From assembly GCF_014694385.1 (NCBI RefSeq), contig NZ_JAAOCA010000014.1, forward strand, positions 85,431-149,430: DNA of 64,000 nt, in the 5' to 3' direction. The stretch comes from Pseudomonas typographi (GTDB taxonomy: Bacteria; Pseudomonadota; Gammaproteobacteria; Pseudomonadales; Pseudomonadaceae). The notes under the pieces are model-generated. The model made no database searches and was not told where the DNA came from. It was given only the letters and a program-made list of their open reading frames with translations. This document shows, in pieces, positions 1-8,964 of this stretch. Within the stretch, counting starts at the first letter, position 1, and every line of letters begins with the position of its first letter. The position numbers were made by a program, and so were the translations under genes.

Positions 1-735
1 GCACATACTCAACAGTGCCGCATATCGATAGCGGATATGCTCGACCTCCTCGGGCTTTTCACTCACGGGCTGATAGCCAGGCCAATCGAAATGCAAGCCG
101 TTATAAGTGTCCGGGTATGGGTCCAAATAGCGATCATAGGTGTAGAACGGCTCATGCGGATCGAATGTTTCGATTTGCAGAAACCAATTATCCGCCTCGG
201 CGTTGGTGGTCATGAACGCCAGGCCAGCATCGAACGTTTTGGTCTGGGGGTGATCCGCTTCAGTCCGCATGTGCTGGCGATTGACCCAATCCTGCCGCCA
301 TAGCGGATTGCCCGCTCCCGATTTCAACGTGGGAGGCATCGCGGGCTCCGCAACTTGGCCCTTCCATTTGTCGCCCTCCTGGCCGCGAAAGAACTCCCAG
401 CTGTCATAGCGCGAATGGTAAGTCGACCCGCCATCTTCCCAGTAATGCTGGTGGTCACTGACCAGATGGCTATAGACCTTATGTTCGCTCAGTATTTGCG
501 GCATGGAGTCGTCAAAAGGCTCCAGTGGCCCCCAGCCCCTATGCAAAAAATTGTAACGCCCGGTATGCAACTCACGGCGCGCCGGCATGCACGGCATGCT
601 GCCAACGTAACAGTTATCGAAGGTGACGCTGCGTTTGGCAAGCCGGGTAAAATTCGGCGCATTTACCCAATCGCAGCCGTAAGGGGGAAGCATTCTACGA
701 TTCAATGAATCGAACATGACCATGATTGCTTTCAT
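1..735 (-). CDS. Sulfatase family protein, N-terminal part (runs off the window edge)
   Basis: Read from the start at 735, the frame stays open for 245 codons to the window edge, so the C-terminal half is missing. The protein begins MKAIMVMFDSLNRRMLPPYG, with the metal-binding Asp of the alkaline-phosphatase/sulfatase fold at residue 9. The sulfatase signature C-x-P-x-R is visible as CMPAR at about residue 49; in this family the Cys is converted to formylglycine and attacks the sulfate ester. No signal peptide is seen, so it is probably cytoplasmic. It is divergent from a LysR gene at 882, the usual arrangement for regulated sulfur-scavenging or carbon-source sulfatases. The family is clear; the substrate cannot be read from the sequence. 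Confidence 0.88.
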   Translation of the reverse strand, partial: MKAIMVMFDSLNRRMLPPYGCDWVNAPNFTRLAKRSVTFDNCYVGSMPCMPARRELHTGRYNFLHRGWGPLEPFDDSMPQILSEHKVYSHLVSDHQHYWEDGGSTYHSRYDSWEFFRGQEGDKWKGQVAEPAMPPTLKSGAGNPLWRQDWVNRQHMRTEADHPQTKTFDAGLAFMTTNAEADNWFLQIETFDPHEPFYTYDRYLDPYPDTYNGLHFDWPGYQPVSEKPEEVEHIRYRYAALLSMC

Positions 736-759
736 TGGATACCCATGTGAGCGAAGATT

Positions 760-780
760 GTTATTCTTTATTTGAATAAC
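760..780. promoter_or_regulatory. Candidate LysR operator: perfect 7-bp inverted repeat
   Basis: GTTATTC and GAATAAC are perfect inverted repeats separated by 7 bases, in an AT-rich gap between the divergent sulfatase and LysR genes. The core has the T-N11-A form (ATTC-N7-GAAT) typical of LysR binding sites. Function is inferred from form and position only. Confidence 0.5.
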
Positions 781-881
781 AATATTTCATAACCTTATTT
801 TTAGAAATTAAACAATAGGTTAATACTGCCGCTCGGATACCTCCAATGCATTGTCGGACTTACTTCTATGCCGAAAAAGCA

Positions 882-1811
882 ATGAATATCAAGCAGCTCG
901 AACATTTTGTCGCCTTGGCCGAGCACCATAGTTTCATCCGGGCTTCGGAGGCCTGCGGAATCACGCAGCCCGCTTTCAGCCGCAGTATCCGTAACCTCGA
1001 AGAGACCCTGGGCTGCCAGCTCGTGGATCGTCGATCAGGCCGTAATTTCCGCCCGACATCTCAAGGTGAGCGGGTACTGCAACACGCCCTTACGGTGCTG
1101 CAAGGCATCTCCAGCCTGACGAACGAAATAAACCAAACCGCGCGGCTGGAGATGGGCGAGGTAAATATTGGCGCAGGGCCTATGCCTGCCTTGCAACTCG
1201 TGCCACACGCGATCGCGCAATTTCTCAATCGCCATCCGCGAATGCAGGTGCATTTCGAGGTCGCCAACTGGCGTACGTTGGACAAGGGGATGAAATCCAA
1301 GCAATTGGATTTTGTGGTCGCGGCATCGCCTCCTTTTCTCAACGATCCTGCCTATGAGGTCACCTTGCTCACGCCCCAACGAATGGCGCTATTCTGCCGC
1401 AGGGGTCATCCATTACTAGAGAAGCCAGCCCCTTTGAAAGGCGAGGATATCTTTGCCTACCCCATGGCCATGGCCGGTGCATCGCGGGACCAAGTTTCGA
1501 GGGTGGCACGTTCGCTCGGCGCAAATGGCGTCCGCCTGGGCATGGAAAGTGACAATATCCACGCCCTGCTGACCGTTATCGCCAACAGCGATGCCGTGGG
1601 GCTTCTGCATGCGGACAGCTATCGAGGTACCACGGGGGACATTGCGCGCCTAGATAATCTGCCCCGAGCGTTAGATGCCGTTGTTGCTCGGTATGGAATC
1701 ATCGTTCGCAGGGACCACCGGTTGTCACCCGGCGCTGAACGCATGCTGCAAACTATTAAGGAGCTGGACAATAACGCCTTACGTGATCGCACGTTTTTAC
1801 CTGCCAACTGA
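882..1811 (+). CDS. LysR-family transcriptional regulator, divergent from the sulfatase
   Basis: A 309-residue LysR-type regulator, the usual family length. The N-terminal winged helix-turn-helix runs from MNIKQLEHFVALAEHHSF to about residue 65 (ITQPAFSRSIRNLEE is the recognition region), followed by the linker helix and a periplasmic-binding-like effector domain. The start at 882 is chosen because MNIKQLEHF is the canonical family N-terminus; an upstream in-frame ATG at 846 would add 12 residues unlike the family. The ribosome site is weak. It is adjacent to and divergent from the sulfatase, which is its likely target, perhaps through the palindrome at 760-780. The inducer is unknown. Confidence 0.9.
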   Translation: MNIKQLEHFVALAEHHSFIRASEACGITQPAFSRSIRNLEETLGCQLVDRRSGRNFRPTSQGERVLQHALTVLQGISSLTNEINQTARLEMGEVNIGAGPMPALQLVPHAIAQFLNRHPRMQVHFEVANWRTLDKGMKSKQLDFVVAASPPFLNDPAYEVTLLTPQRMALFCRRGHPLLEKPAPLKGEDIFAYPMAMAGASRDQVSRVARSLGANGVRLGMESDNIHALLTVIANSDAVGLLHADSYRGTTGDIARLDNLPRALDAVVARYGIIVRRDHRLSPGAERMLQTIKELDNNALRDRTFLPAN

Positions 1812-2134
1812 TGATCAGGAACCAACCTGTTTCGGTCCTGGCGATGTTAAGTGTCGTACTGGCATTTTTCTTGATGTCAGCGCCCTCACCATGCGCCGGG
1901 TGGCAAACCTCCGGGCCTGCAGCGGCCACTCATGCGTGAGATGGCCCATTACCGGGGCGAGTGGGTAAACCTGGCGGCACCTAGCGATGCCCAGCGTCAT
2001 GGGCGGTGTGTGTAAGAACCGCCATCGCCAAGCCCATCTCCCACTGCCCAACGACACCCACCCCCTGAATGCATTACCATAGTGGCCCCCGGCCCCGCGA
2101 GGCGGCCCGGCGCCCATTCAGGAAACCCCAGCCC
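1812..2134. other. Intergenic stretch with no gene
   Basis: About 320 bases between the LysR stop and the MoxR start. No convincing coding frame, RNA or terminator is seen. It presumably carries the promoter of the MoxR operon; an AGGAAA ribosome site lies about 10 bases before the MoxR start. Confidence 0.5.
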
Positions 2135-3094
2135 ATGGAACACCGTGAAGCGCTTATGGCGCTGCGCAACTTTTTGGCCACCCAGATCCATGGCCAAGAC
2201 AAGCTTATCGATCGTTTGCTGATCGTGCTGCTGGCCGACGGCCACATGCTCGTGGAGGGGGCCCCGGGCTTGGCCAAAACCCGCGCGATCAAGGAGCTTG
2301 CCGAGGGCGTCGAGGCGCAGTTCCACCGCATCCAATTCACCCCCGACCTGCTGCCGGCCGACATCACCGGCACCGAAATCTACCGCCCGGAAACCGGCAG
2401 TTTCGTGTTCCAGCAGGGGCCGATCTTCCACAATTTGGTGCTGGCCGACGAAATCAACCGCGCCCCGGCCAAGGTGCAGTCGGCGCTGCTCGAAGCCATG
2501 GCCGAGCGCCAGGTGAGCGTGGGCCGCAGCACCTATGACCTGTCGCCGCTGTTCCTGGTGATGGCCACGCAGAACCCGATCGAGCAGGAAGGCACGTACC
2601 CGCTGCCCGAAGCCCAACTCGACCGGTTTCTGATGCACGTGAAAATCGGTTTTCCCGAAGCGCACGTGGAGCGCAAAATTTTGCAGCAAGCCCGTGGCGA
2701 AGCACTGGGCGGCGAGGCCAAGCCAGAGCGGCGGGTTACGCAACAGGCGATCTTCGCCGCGAGGCGGGAGATCCTCGGCCTGTACATGGCCGATGCGGTG
2801 GAGGAGTACCTGGTGCAGTTGGTGATGGCCACCCGCACCCCGGCGCGCTACGACGCGGAGTTGGCCGAGTGGCTGGCCTATGGCGCCAGCCCGCGCGGCT
2901 CGATTGCCCTGGACCGCTGTGCACGGGCCCATGCCTGGCTCGCCGGGCGCGATTTCGTCAGCCCCGAAGACCTCCAGGCGATGATTTTCGATGTGTTGCG
3001 CCACCGGGTGATTCTCTCGTTCGAGGCCGAGGCCGCCGGGGTCGACCAAGACCGGGTGATCCAGCGCATCCTCGACGTCGTCGCGGTCGCCTGA
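2135..3094 (+). CDS. MoxR-family AAA+ ATPase
   Basis: A 319-residue AAA+ ATPase of the MoxR class. Visible motifs include the Walker A variant EGAPGLAKT at about residues 34-42 and MATQNPIEQEGTYPLPEAQL in the sensor-1/MoxR-specific region, followed by the lid domain. MoxR ATPases act as chaperones that insert metals or assemble partner complexes, and are nearly always encoded with DUF58 and VWA proteins, as here. The start at 2135 (MEHREALMAL) is preferred over an in-frame ATG at 2069 because the alignment begins there and AGGAAA sits just upstream. It is the first gene of a co-directional operon that runs at least to 8949. Confidence 0.93.
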   Translation: MEHREALMALRNFLATQIHGQDKLIDRLLIVLLADGHMLVEGAPGLAKTRAIKELAEGVEAQFHRIQFTPDLLPADITGTEIYRPETGSFVFQQGPIFHNLVLADEINRAPAKVQSALLEAMAERQVSVGRSTYDLSPLFLVMATQNPIEQEGTYPLPEAQLDRFLMHVKIGFPEAHVERKILQQARGEALGGEAKPERRVTQQAIFAARREILGLYMADAVEEYLVQLVMATRTPARYDAELAEWLAYGASPRGSIALDRCARAHAWLAGRDFVSPEDLQAMIFDVLRHRVILSFEAEAAGVDQDRVIQRILDVVAVA

Positions 3095-3101
3095 GCGCGC
3101 C

Positions 3102-4043
3102 ATGGCCACGCACCAGCACCCGCCCGGCATCGGCGTGAGCCTGGCCGAGTTGATCGAGATGCGCTACCGCGTGCGTGAGGTGCAGTTGTTTTCCCGCCCC
3201 GGCCAACGCAGCCCGCTGGTGGGCCTGCACCACTCGCGGCTGCGCGGCCGCGGCGTGGACTTCGACCAGGTGCGGGTGTACCAGGCCGGCGACGACGTAC
3301 GCAACATCGACTGGCGCGTGACCGCGCGCGCCCAAGAACCGCACACCAAGCTGTTCCACGAGGAGCGCGAACGCCCGGTGTTCCTGCTAGTGGAGCAAAG
3401 CCGCCAGTTGTTCCTGGGCTCTACCGAGCGGTTCAAATCGGTACTGGCAGCCCAGGTCGCGGCACTGTTCGGCTGGGCCACGCTGGAACACAATGACCGC
3501 GTGGGCGGCCTGGTGTACGGCGACCGTGAGCATTACGAAATCAAACCGCGGCGCAGCAAGCAAAGCTTGCTGCAGTTGCTCAACCGTCTGGTGAAGGTCA
3601 ACCAGTCACTCAATGCCGATACCCTGCCTGAACCCGGCACCCTTGGCGGCGCCCTGCGCCGTGCACGGGAGGTGCTGCGACCCGGTAGCCTGGCGGTGGT
3701 GCTGTGCGACGAGCGCGCGCTGGACCCCACCGCCGAGCAGCAGTTGAGCTTGCTGGCGCGGCACTGCGACGTGCTGCTGCTGCCGATCAGCGACCCGCTG
3801 GACCACGCGTTGCCGGCGGCCGGGCTGCTGCGTTTCGCCCAGGGCGGGCGGCAGTTGGAGATCGATACCCAGCGCAGCAGCGTGCGCCAGGCCTATGCCG
3901 ACCAAGCCACGGCGCGCCAGCAGCGCTGGCAGCGCCTGGCCAGCCAATTCGGCACCCTGATGATGCCGCTGTCGACCGAACGTGACCCGATCGACCAACT
4001 GTGCGACTACCTCAACCCGCAGCGCCCGGGCCCGGCGCCATGA
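3102..4043 (+). CDS. DUF58 domain protein, MoxR partner
   Basis: A 313-residue protein with the DUF58 hallmark (GRGVDFDQVRVYQAGDD, then RNIDWRVTAR) at about residues 48-75. DUF58 proteins carry a VWA-like fold and are thought to be clients or partners of the MoxR ATPase encoded just upstream, with an 8-base gap. No signal peptide or membrane segment is visible, so it is probably cytoplasmic. Its stop overlaps the start of the next gene by 4 bases (ATGA), which suggests translational coupling. The family assignment is firm; the biochemical role is not established. Confidence 0.9.
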   Translation: MATHQHPPGIGVSLAELIEMRYRVREVQLFSRPGQRSPLVGLHHSRLRGRGVDFDQVRVYQAGDDVRNIDWRVTARAQEPHTKLFHEERERPVFLLVEQSRQLFLGSTERFKSVLAAQVAALFGWATLEHNDRVGGLVYGDREHYEIKPRRSKQSLLQLLNRLVKVNQSLNADTLPEPGTLGGALRRAREVLRPGSLAVVLCDERALDPTAEQQLSLLARHCDVLLLPISDPLDHALPAAGLLRFAQGGRQLEIDTQRSSVRQAYADQATARQQRWQRLASQFGTLMMPLSTERDPIDQLCDYLNPQRPGPAP

Positions 4044-4543
4044 CCAGCCCCCTGCAGCTCGAACCGCTGATCACCCCGCCGGCCGTGGCGTGGTGGCCAC
4101 CCGCGCCGGGCTGGTGGGCCCTGTTGCTGTTGGCGATCGCCGGCGCCTGCCTGGCGTGGCGCCACCGGCATTGGCGGCCGGCACAGGCGCCGGTGGTAGA
4201 AGCCGAAGCGACCGAGCCGCAGGAAGACCCGTTGCGCACCGAGGCGCTGATCGAGCTGGCCATGCTGGATCGGCCCTACGGCGGCGCCCCAGCTGGCGCC
4301 TGGTTGCAACAGCTCAACGCCTTGCTCAAGCGCCTGTGCCGCATTCACTACCCCGCCAGTAACAGCCATATCCTCAATGGGCGGCAGTGGCTGGCGTTTC
4401 TCGACAATCGCTGCCCGGCGGCGGGGTTAACGCGCTGGATGGTCTTGGTCGAGGGGGTCTACAAACCCGAGTGCAAGCTCGACGATAAAGCCATCGACGG
4501 GCTTAACCAGTCTGTGGCCGTGTGGATACGCAAACATGTTTGA
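4040..4543 (+). CDS. DUF4381 membrane protein of the Bat-type operon
   Basis: A 167-residue protein with one hydrophobic segment near residues 23-42 (GWWALLLLAIAGACLAWRHR) and a soluble C-terminal helical region. This layout and its position between DUF58 and VWA genes match DUF4381. The start at 4040 overlaps the preceding stop as ATGA. The 3' end overlaps the next gene by 8 bases. It probably anchors or scaffolds the VWA proteins at the inner membrane; that role is inferred from operon conservation. Confidence 0.85.
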   Translation: MTSPLQLEPLITPPAVAWWPPAPGWWALLLLAIAGACLAWRHRHWRPAQAPVVEAEATEPQEDPLRTEALIELAMLDRPYGGAPAGAWLQQLNALLKRLCRIHYPASNSHILNGRQWLAFLDNRCPAAGLTRWMVLVEGVYKPECKLDDKAIDGLNQSVAVWIRKHV

Positions 4544-5594
4544 ATTCGCCTGGCCCTGGCTGTTTGCCGTGCTGCCACTGCCTTGGGTGTTGCGCGCGCT
4601 GTTGCCAGTGGCCGACAGCGGCGAGCCGGTGCTTAAGGTGGCCTTTATCGACGAGCTCGAACGCAGCAGCGGGCGGCAGGCCCGGCTTAACCTGCCGGGT
4701 TGGCGCCAGCAGTGGCCGCTGCTGCTGGTGTGGCTGTTGTTGCTACTGGCCGCGGCCCGGCCGCAGTGGCTTGGCGCACCGTTGCCGATCCCGGCCAGTG
4801 GCCGCGACCTGCTGGTGGCGGTCGATGTGTCTGGCTCCATGGACTACCCCGACATGCAATGGCAGGGTGAACACATCAGCCGCTTGGCCATGGTCAAGCA
4901 ATTGCTCGGTGATTTTCTCGAAGCCCGTGAGGGCGACCGCCTCGGGCTGATCCTGTTCGGCTCACGGCCCTACCTGCAAGCACCGCTGACCTTCGACCGG
5001 CATACGGTGCGCACCTGGTTGGATGAAGCGCACATTGGGGTGGCCGGTAACCACACCGCCATCGGCGACGCCATCGGCCTGGGCCTGAAACGCCTGGGCG
5101 ACCGCCCGGCACAAAGCCGGGTGATGATCTTGGTCACCGACGGCGCTAACAACGGCGGCCTGGTACCCCCGGCCACCGCCGCGCGCTTGGCGGCGCAGCA
5201 ACACGTGCGCATCTATACCATCGGCATTGGTGCCCCACCCGGCAGCGATGGCCAGTTGGGGCTGAACCCCAGCCAGGACCTGGACGAAGCCGCGCTGGGC
5301 GAGATTGCCACCCTCACCGGCGGGCGGTACTTCCGCGCCCACGATGGCGGCGAGTTGCAGGCGATCGGCAGCACCCTGGATCGCCTCGAACCGGTGCAGC
5401 AACAACCTACCCGCGCCCGCCCGGTGCGCGAGTTGTACCCCTGGCCGCTGGGCGTGGCGCTGCTGCTGAGCGCGCTGCTAACCGTGCGCCAACCCTTGCG
5501 CAGCCTGTGGCAGCGCAGCCTCGACCGTGCCAGCCAGCACCTGCCGGTGGTGCCACGCTGGCGTGAGCAACTGAAGTGGCGGAGGCGCGGATGA
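4536..5594 (+). CDS. VWA-domain inner-membrane protein (BatA-like)
   Basis: A 352-residue protein: hydrophobic N-terminus (residues 4-25), a second membrane segment at about 60-75, then a von Willebrand A domain with an intact MIDAS motif DVSGS at residues 97-101 and the later LVTDGANNGG. A third hydrophobic segment lies near the C-terminus (GVALLLSALLT). This is the classic BatA layout, with a periplasmic metal-dependent binding domain. It overlaps its neighbours on both sides and so belongs to the MoxR operon. Bat proteins have been linked to stress tolerance and envelope functions in other bacteria; the exact role here is unknown. Confidence 0.88.
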   Translation: MFEFAWPWLFAVLPLPWVLRALLPVADSGEPVLKVAFIDELERSSGRQARLNLPGWRQQWPLLLVWLLLLLAAARPQWLGAPLPIPASGRDLLVAVDVSGSMDYPDMQWQGEHISRLAMVKQLLGDFLEAREGDRLGLILFGSRPYLQAPLTFDRHTVRTWLDEAHIGVAGNHTAIGDAIGLGLKRLGDRPAQSRVMILVTDGANNGGLVPPATAARLAAQQHVRIYTIGIGAPPGSDGQLGLNPSQDLDEAALGEIATLTGGRYFRAHDGGELQAIGSTLDRLEPVQQQPTRARPVRELYPWPLGVALLLSALLTVRQPLRSLWQRSLDRASQHLPVVPRWREQLKWRRRG

Positions 5595-7336
5595 GCGAGG
5601 GGTGGCCACAGGGGTTGCGCCTGGGCTGGCTGTTGGCCGTGCCCCTGCTGCTGTGGCTGTTCGTAAGGCTGTGGCGGCGCCGCCAACGCACCGGCCGCTG
5701 GCAAGCATTGTTGCCAGCGGCATTCCATTCAGCACTGCTGGGTGCGGGTAATGGCCGCGGCGGGCGCTGGCCGTGGGTGCTGCTGGGGCTGGGCTGGGCG
5801 TTGGCCGTGCTGGCCCTGCTCGGCCCGGGCTGGCAACGCTTGGAAGCCTTCGAACAAAAGCCGGCGGACCCGCTGGTGGTAATGCTGCAATTGACCCCAG
5901 ACATGCTCGCCGCCGATGTAGCGCCCAACCGCCTCGGCCAAGCCCGGCGCAAGCTGCTCGACCTGCTGCGCAGCCGTGGCGAGGCGCAAACGGCGCTTAT
6001 CGTGTACGCCGGAAGCGCCCATGTGCTGGTGCCGCTGACCAACGACCTGGCCACGGCCGCCAACCTGCTCGACGCGCTGAAACCGTCGCTGATGCCAGTG
6101 CCCGGCCAGCGCGCCGACCTTGCCGTGCAAAAAGCGCTGGCCTTAATTGCCCAGGCCGGGCAAGGCCAGGGCCGCTTGCTGCTGATTGGCTCGGCACTGA
6201 GCACCACCGAGCGCGAAGGCATCGACCAGCAACTGGGCCGGCAAAGCCCGCCGTTGCTGATTATCGGGGTCGGCAGCCGCGATGGCGCACCGGTGACCCT
6301 GGAAAACGGTGAACTGCTCAAGGACGCCGAAGGCGCCATTATGTTACCGCGCCTGGATGCCAACACCCTCGAAGCGGTGGCCCGGCGCCACGGCGGCAGC
6401 TACCAGGGCGCCCGCCTCGATGACCAAGACCTACGCGCCTTGGGCCTGCTCGACGCACCGCGCGGGCCACGCAGCGGTGCCCAGGCCCAGCGCCTGGATG
6501 CCTGGGCAGACCAAGGCTACTGGTTGCTGCTGCCCTTGCTGCTGATCGCGGCCCTGGGTGCGCGCCGTGGCTGGTTGCTGTGCCTGTTACCGCTGCTGCT
6601 GGCCAGCCCACGGCCTGCCATGGCCAGCGGCTGGGAAAACCTTTGGCTGCGCCCCGACCAACAAGGCCAGCGCCTGCTCGAAGCCCATCGCCCCGCCGAA
6701 GCGGCGCGGCACTTCACTGACCGCCGCTGGCTGGGTGTAGCGCTGTTCGAAGCAGGAGACTATCGCGCTGCGGCGCAGCGCTTCAGCCAGGGCGACAGCG
6801 CCAGCGACCACTACAACCGCGGCACCGCACTGGCCCGCGCGGGCGACCTGGCCGCCGCGCTGCAGGCCTATGAGCAAGCGCTGCAGCGCCAGCCGGACCT
6901 CGCCCCGGCGCTGAAGAACCGCGACCTGGTGCAACACCTTCTGGCACAGCAAAAAGCCGCTGAGGCAGCCCAGGCCGCAGGCCCGGCCAAAGCTGCCAAC
7001 GCCACGGCCGGCCCTACCGAAGGCGGCCAACTCGGCGCAGCAGCGCCCGCGCAAGGCACCCCAGGCACACACGCCGAGGCGCCCGCAGGCGCCTCGCAGC
7101 CCACGGCAGCAGTCGCCGACCCCAACATCCCCGGCGCCGCCACTGCCGGAGCACAGGGCGCCGGTGCGGCCGAAGGCAGCGAAGCCACTGCCGCCACCAA
7201 CGGCGAACCGGACTCAGCGGCCGAGCAACAGCAATCATTGGAACAATGGCTGAGACAGATCCCCGACGATCCGTCAGAATTACTGCGGCAAAAATTTTGG
7301 TACGAACAGCAACAACTGCAGGACACCCCCCCATGA
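5591..7336 (+). CDS. VWA plus TPR membrane protein (BatB/BatC-like fusion) with degenerate MIDAS
   Basis: A 581-residue protein with N-terminal membrane segments, a VWA-like domain from about residue 80, a further hydrophobic stretch at about 315-340, then a TPR region (YNRGTALARAGDLAAALQ) and a low-complexity Ala/Pro/Gly tail of about 120 residues. In place of the metal-binding D-x-S-x-S it reads MLQLTPDML, so the first Asp is Gln and the second Ser is Asp; metal binding is probably lost. The start at 5591 gives an ATGA overlap with the previous stop; an in-frame ATG at 5576 is possible but would lengthen the overlap. It fuses roles that in other bacteria are split between BatB and BatC. Confidence 0.85.
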   Translation: MSEGWPQGLRLGWLLAVPLLLWLFVRLWRRRQRTGRWQALLPAAFHSALLGAGNGRGGRWPWVLLGLGWALAVLALLGPGWQRLEAFEQKPADPLVVMLQLTPDMLAADVAPNRLGQARRKLLDLLRSRGEAQTALIVYAGSAHVLVPLTNDLATAANLLDALKPSLMPVPGQRADLAVQKALALIAQAGQGQGRLLLIGSALSTTEREGIDQQLGRQSPPLLIIGVGSRDGAPVTLENGELLKDAEGAIMLPRLDANTLEAVARRHGGSYQGARLDDQDLRALGLLDAPRGPRSGAQAQRLDAWADQGYWLLLPLLLIAALGARRGWLLCLLPLLLASPRPAMASGWENLWLRPDQQGQRLLEAHRPAEAARHFTDRRWLGVALFEAGDYRAAAQRFSQGDSASDHYNRGTALARAGDLAAALQAYEQALQRQPDLAPALKNRDLVQHLLAQQKAAEAAQAAGPAKAANATAGPTEGGQLGAAAPAQGTPGTHAEAPAGASQPTAAVADPNIPGAATAGAQGAGAAEGSEATAATNGEPDSAAEQQQSLEQWLRQIPDDPSELLRQKFWYEQQQLQDTPP

Positions 7337-8949
7337 CCCGGCCATGCGCCCTCGTTCTCTGCGCCCTGCTCGCCTGGCTGGCCCTGCCTACGTATGCCGC
7401 CGTGCTGCTGGCCAGCGTCGACCGCACGCGCCTGAACGAAGGCGAAACGTTCCAGCTCACCCTGGAAACCAACGATGTCACCCAATTCGGTAAGCCAGAC
7501 CTCAGCCCCCTGGCCACCGACTTCGAAGTGCACGACACGCGCCAAATCAACCATTTGGCCACCCTCGCCGAAGACGGCCCCGGCACCACCCGCTGGGTCA
7601 TCACCTTGCTGCCGCGCAGCCGTGGCACCCTGACCCTGCCGGCACTGACCCTGGGCGAGTTGCACAGCCAGCCGATCGTGGTCCAGGTGCTGCAGGCTGG
7701 CAGCGAGCCCCACGATAACCTGGCGCCGGTGTTCATCGACAGCCGCCTTGAGCCCAGCAGCGCTTACGTACAGGCGCAGGTGGTACTCACCCTGCGGGTG
7801 TACCATTCCGTGGCGCTCTACGACGACGGCAGCCTGTCACCCCTGCGGGTGGACGACGCCCGGGTGGAGCAACTGGGCCCTGCGCGCACCTACGAAAAAC
7901 TCATCAACGGCGTGCGCCATGGGGTGATCGAAACCCGTTACGCCCTTTACCCGCAACGCAGCGGCGATATGCTGATCCCCCCGGTGGTGTTCACCGCCAC
8001 CCCGGCGCAAACGGATGCCACCGGCAGCCCGCACCCCGGCGCCTTGGCCCGCGTGGCGTCGGCGCAGCTGACGCTGAACGTGCGCCCGCGCCCGGCGCTG
8101 TACCCCGCCGACCAACCCTGGCTGCCCGCCCGCAGCCTGAGCCTGTCGGAAACGTGGAACCCCGACAGCGACCAGGCACAGGTGGGCGATTCGCTGACCC
8201 GCACCTTGACCCTCAAGGCCGAGGGCCTTACCAGCGGCCAGTTGCCGCCGCTGCCGGTTACCGAGATCACGGGCCTGCGCCATTACCCCGACCGACCCCA
8301 GTTGGGCAACCAGTACAGCGAGCGCGGCGTGGTGGGCAGCCGTACCGAACGCGAGGCGCTGGTGCCCTCGCAAGCCGGCAACTTGGAGTTGCCAGCACTG
8401 GAAGTGGTGTGGTGGAACACCTTCGAAGACCACCTGGAGCACACCCGCCTGCCCGCACGCACGTTACACGTGGCCGAGGCGGCCAATGTGCCGCCGGGGC
8501 CGGCGCCCGGTGCGCCGGCCGTGGCCAACCCGCCGCGGCTGTGGCCATGGCAAGTGGCGACCGGCATATCCCTGGCCTTGGCCGCGCTGGGCTTCACCCT
8601 GTGGTGGCGCGCACGCACCCGGCCGGCGGTAGCCAAGGCCGCGCCGGCGGGGCCTACGCCCCGCGAACTGCTTGAAGAGCTCAAGCGTGCGTGCCTGACC
8701 AATGAACCGCAAACCACCCGCCAAGCGCTCGATGCCTGGGCCCGCCAGCAACCCGAAACCCTGGCCGACATGGCCGCCCGCTACGCGCCGTTGTCCGAGG
8801 CCTTGGACAAACTCAACGGCGCGTTGTACAGCGAAGCCGGCCGTTATTGGCAAGGTGCCGAACTGTGGCGCGCCATCGGCACCATCCCCGCCAGCGAGCG
8901 GGCCAGCCCACGCGGTGGCGACAGCCTGCCACCGCTGTACCCACAATAG
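7333..8949 (+). CDS. BatD-family protein
   Basis: A 538-residue protein with a cleavable-looking signal peptide (CALVLCALLAWLALPTYAA), a long beta-rich periplasmic region beginning VDRTRLNEGETFQLTLE, and a C-terminal membrane segment near residues 405-425 followed by a cytoplasmic tail. This is the BatD architecture. The start at 7333 forms an ATGA overlap with the preceding stop. It closes the MoxR/DUF58/VWA gene set; sbcD follows after only 15 bases, so the nuclease genes may be read from the same transcript. Confidence 0.88.
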   Translation: MTRPCALVLCALLAWLALPTYAAVLLASVDRTRLNEGETFQLTLETNDVTQFGKPDLSPLATDFEVHDTRQINHLATLAEDGPGTTRWVITLLPRSRGTLTLPALTLGELHSQPIVVQVLQAGSEPHDNLAPVFIDSRLEPSSAYVQAQVVLTLRVYHSVALYDDGSLSPLRVDDARVEQLGPARTYEKLINGVRHGVIETRYALYPQRSGDMLIPPVVFTATPAQTDATGSPHPGALARVASAQLTLNVRPRPALYPADQPWLPARSLSLSETWNPDSDQAQVGDSLTRTLTLKAEGLTSGQLPPLPVTEITGLRHYPDRPQLGNQYSERGVVGSRTEREALVPSQAGNLELPALEVVWWNTFEDHLEHTRLPARTLHVAEAANVPPGPAPGAPAVANPPRLWPWQVATGISLALAALGFTLWWRARTRPAVAKAAPAGPTPRELLEELKRACLTNEPQTTRQALDAWARQQPETLADMAARYAPLSEALDKLNGALYSEAGRYWQGAELWRAIGTIPASERASPRGGDSLPPLYPQ

Positions 8950-8964
8950 TTTCCCGGACAGCCC

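Noticed and set aside
2135..8949. MoxR-DUF58-VWA genes as a defence or conflict system
   Set aside because: MoxR-VWA sets also occur in counter-invader systems, but this exact order (MoxR, DUF58, DUF4381, two VWA, BatD) is a widespread chromosomal housekeeping operon.
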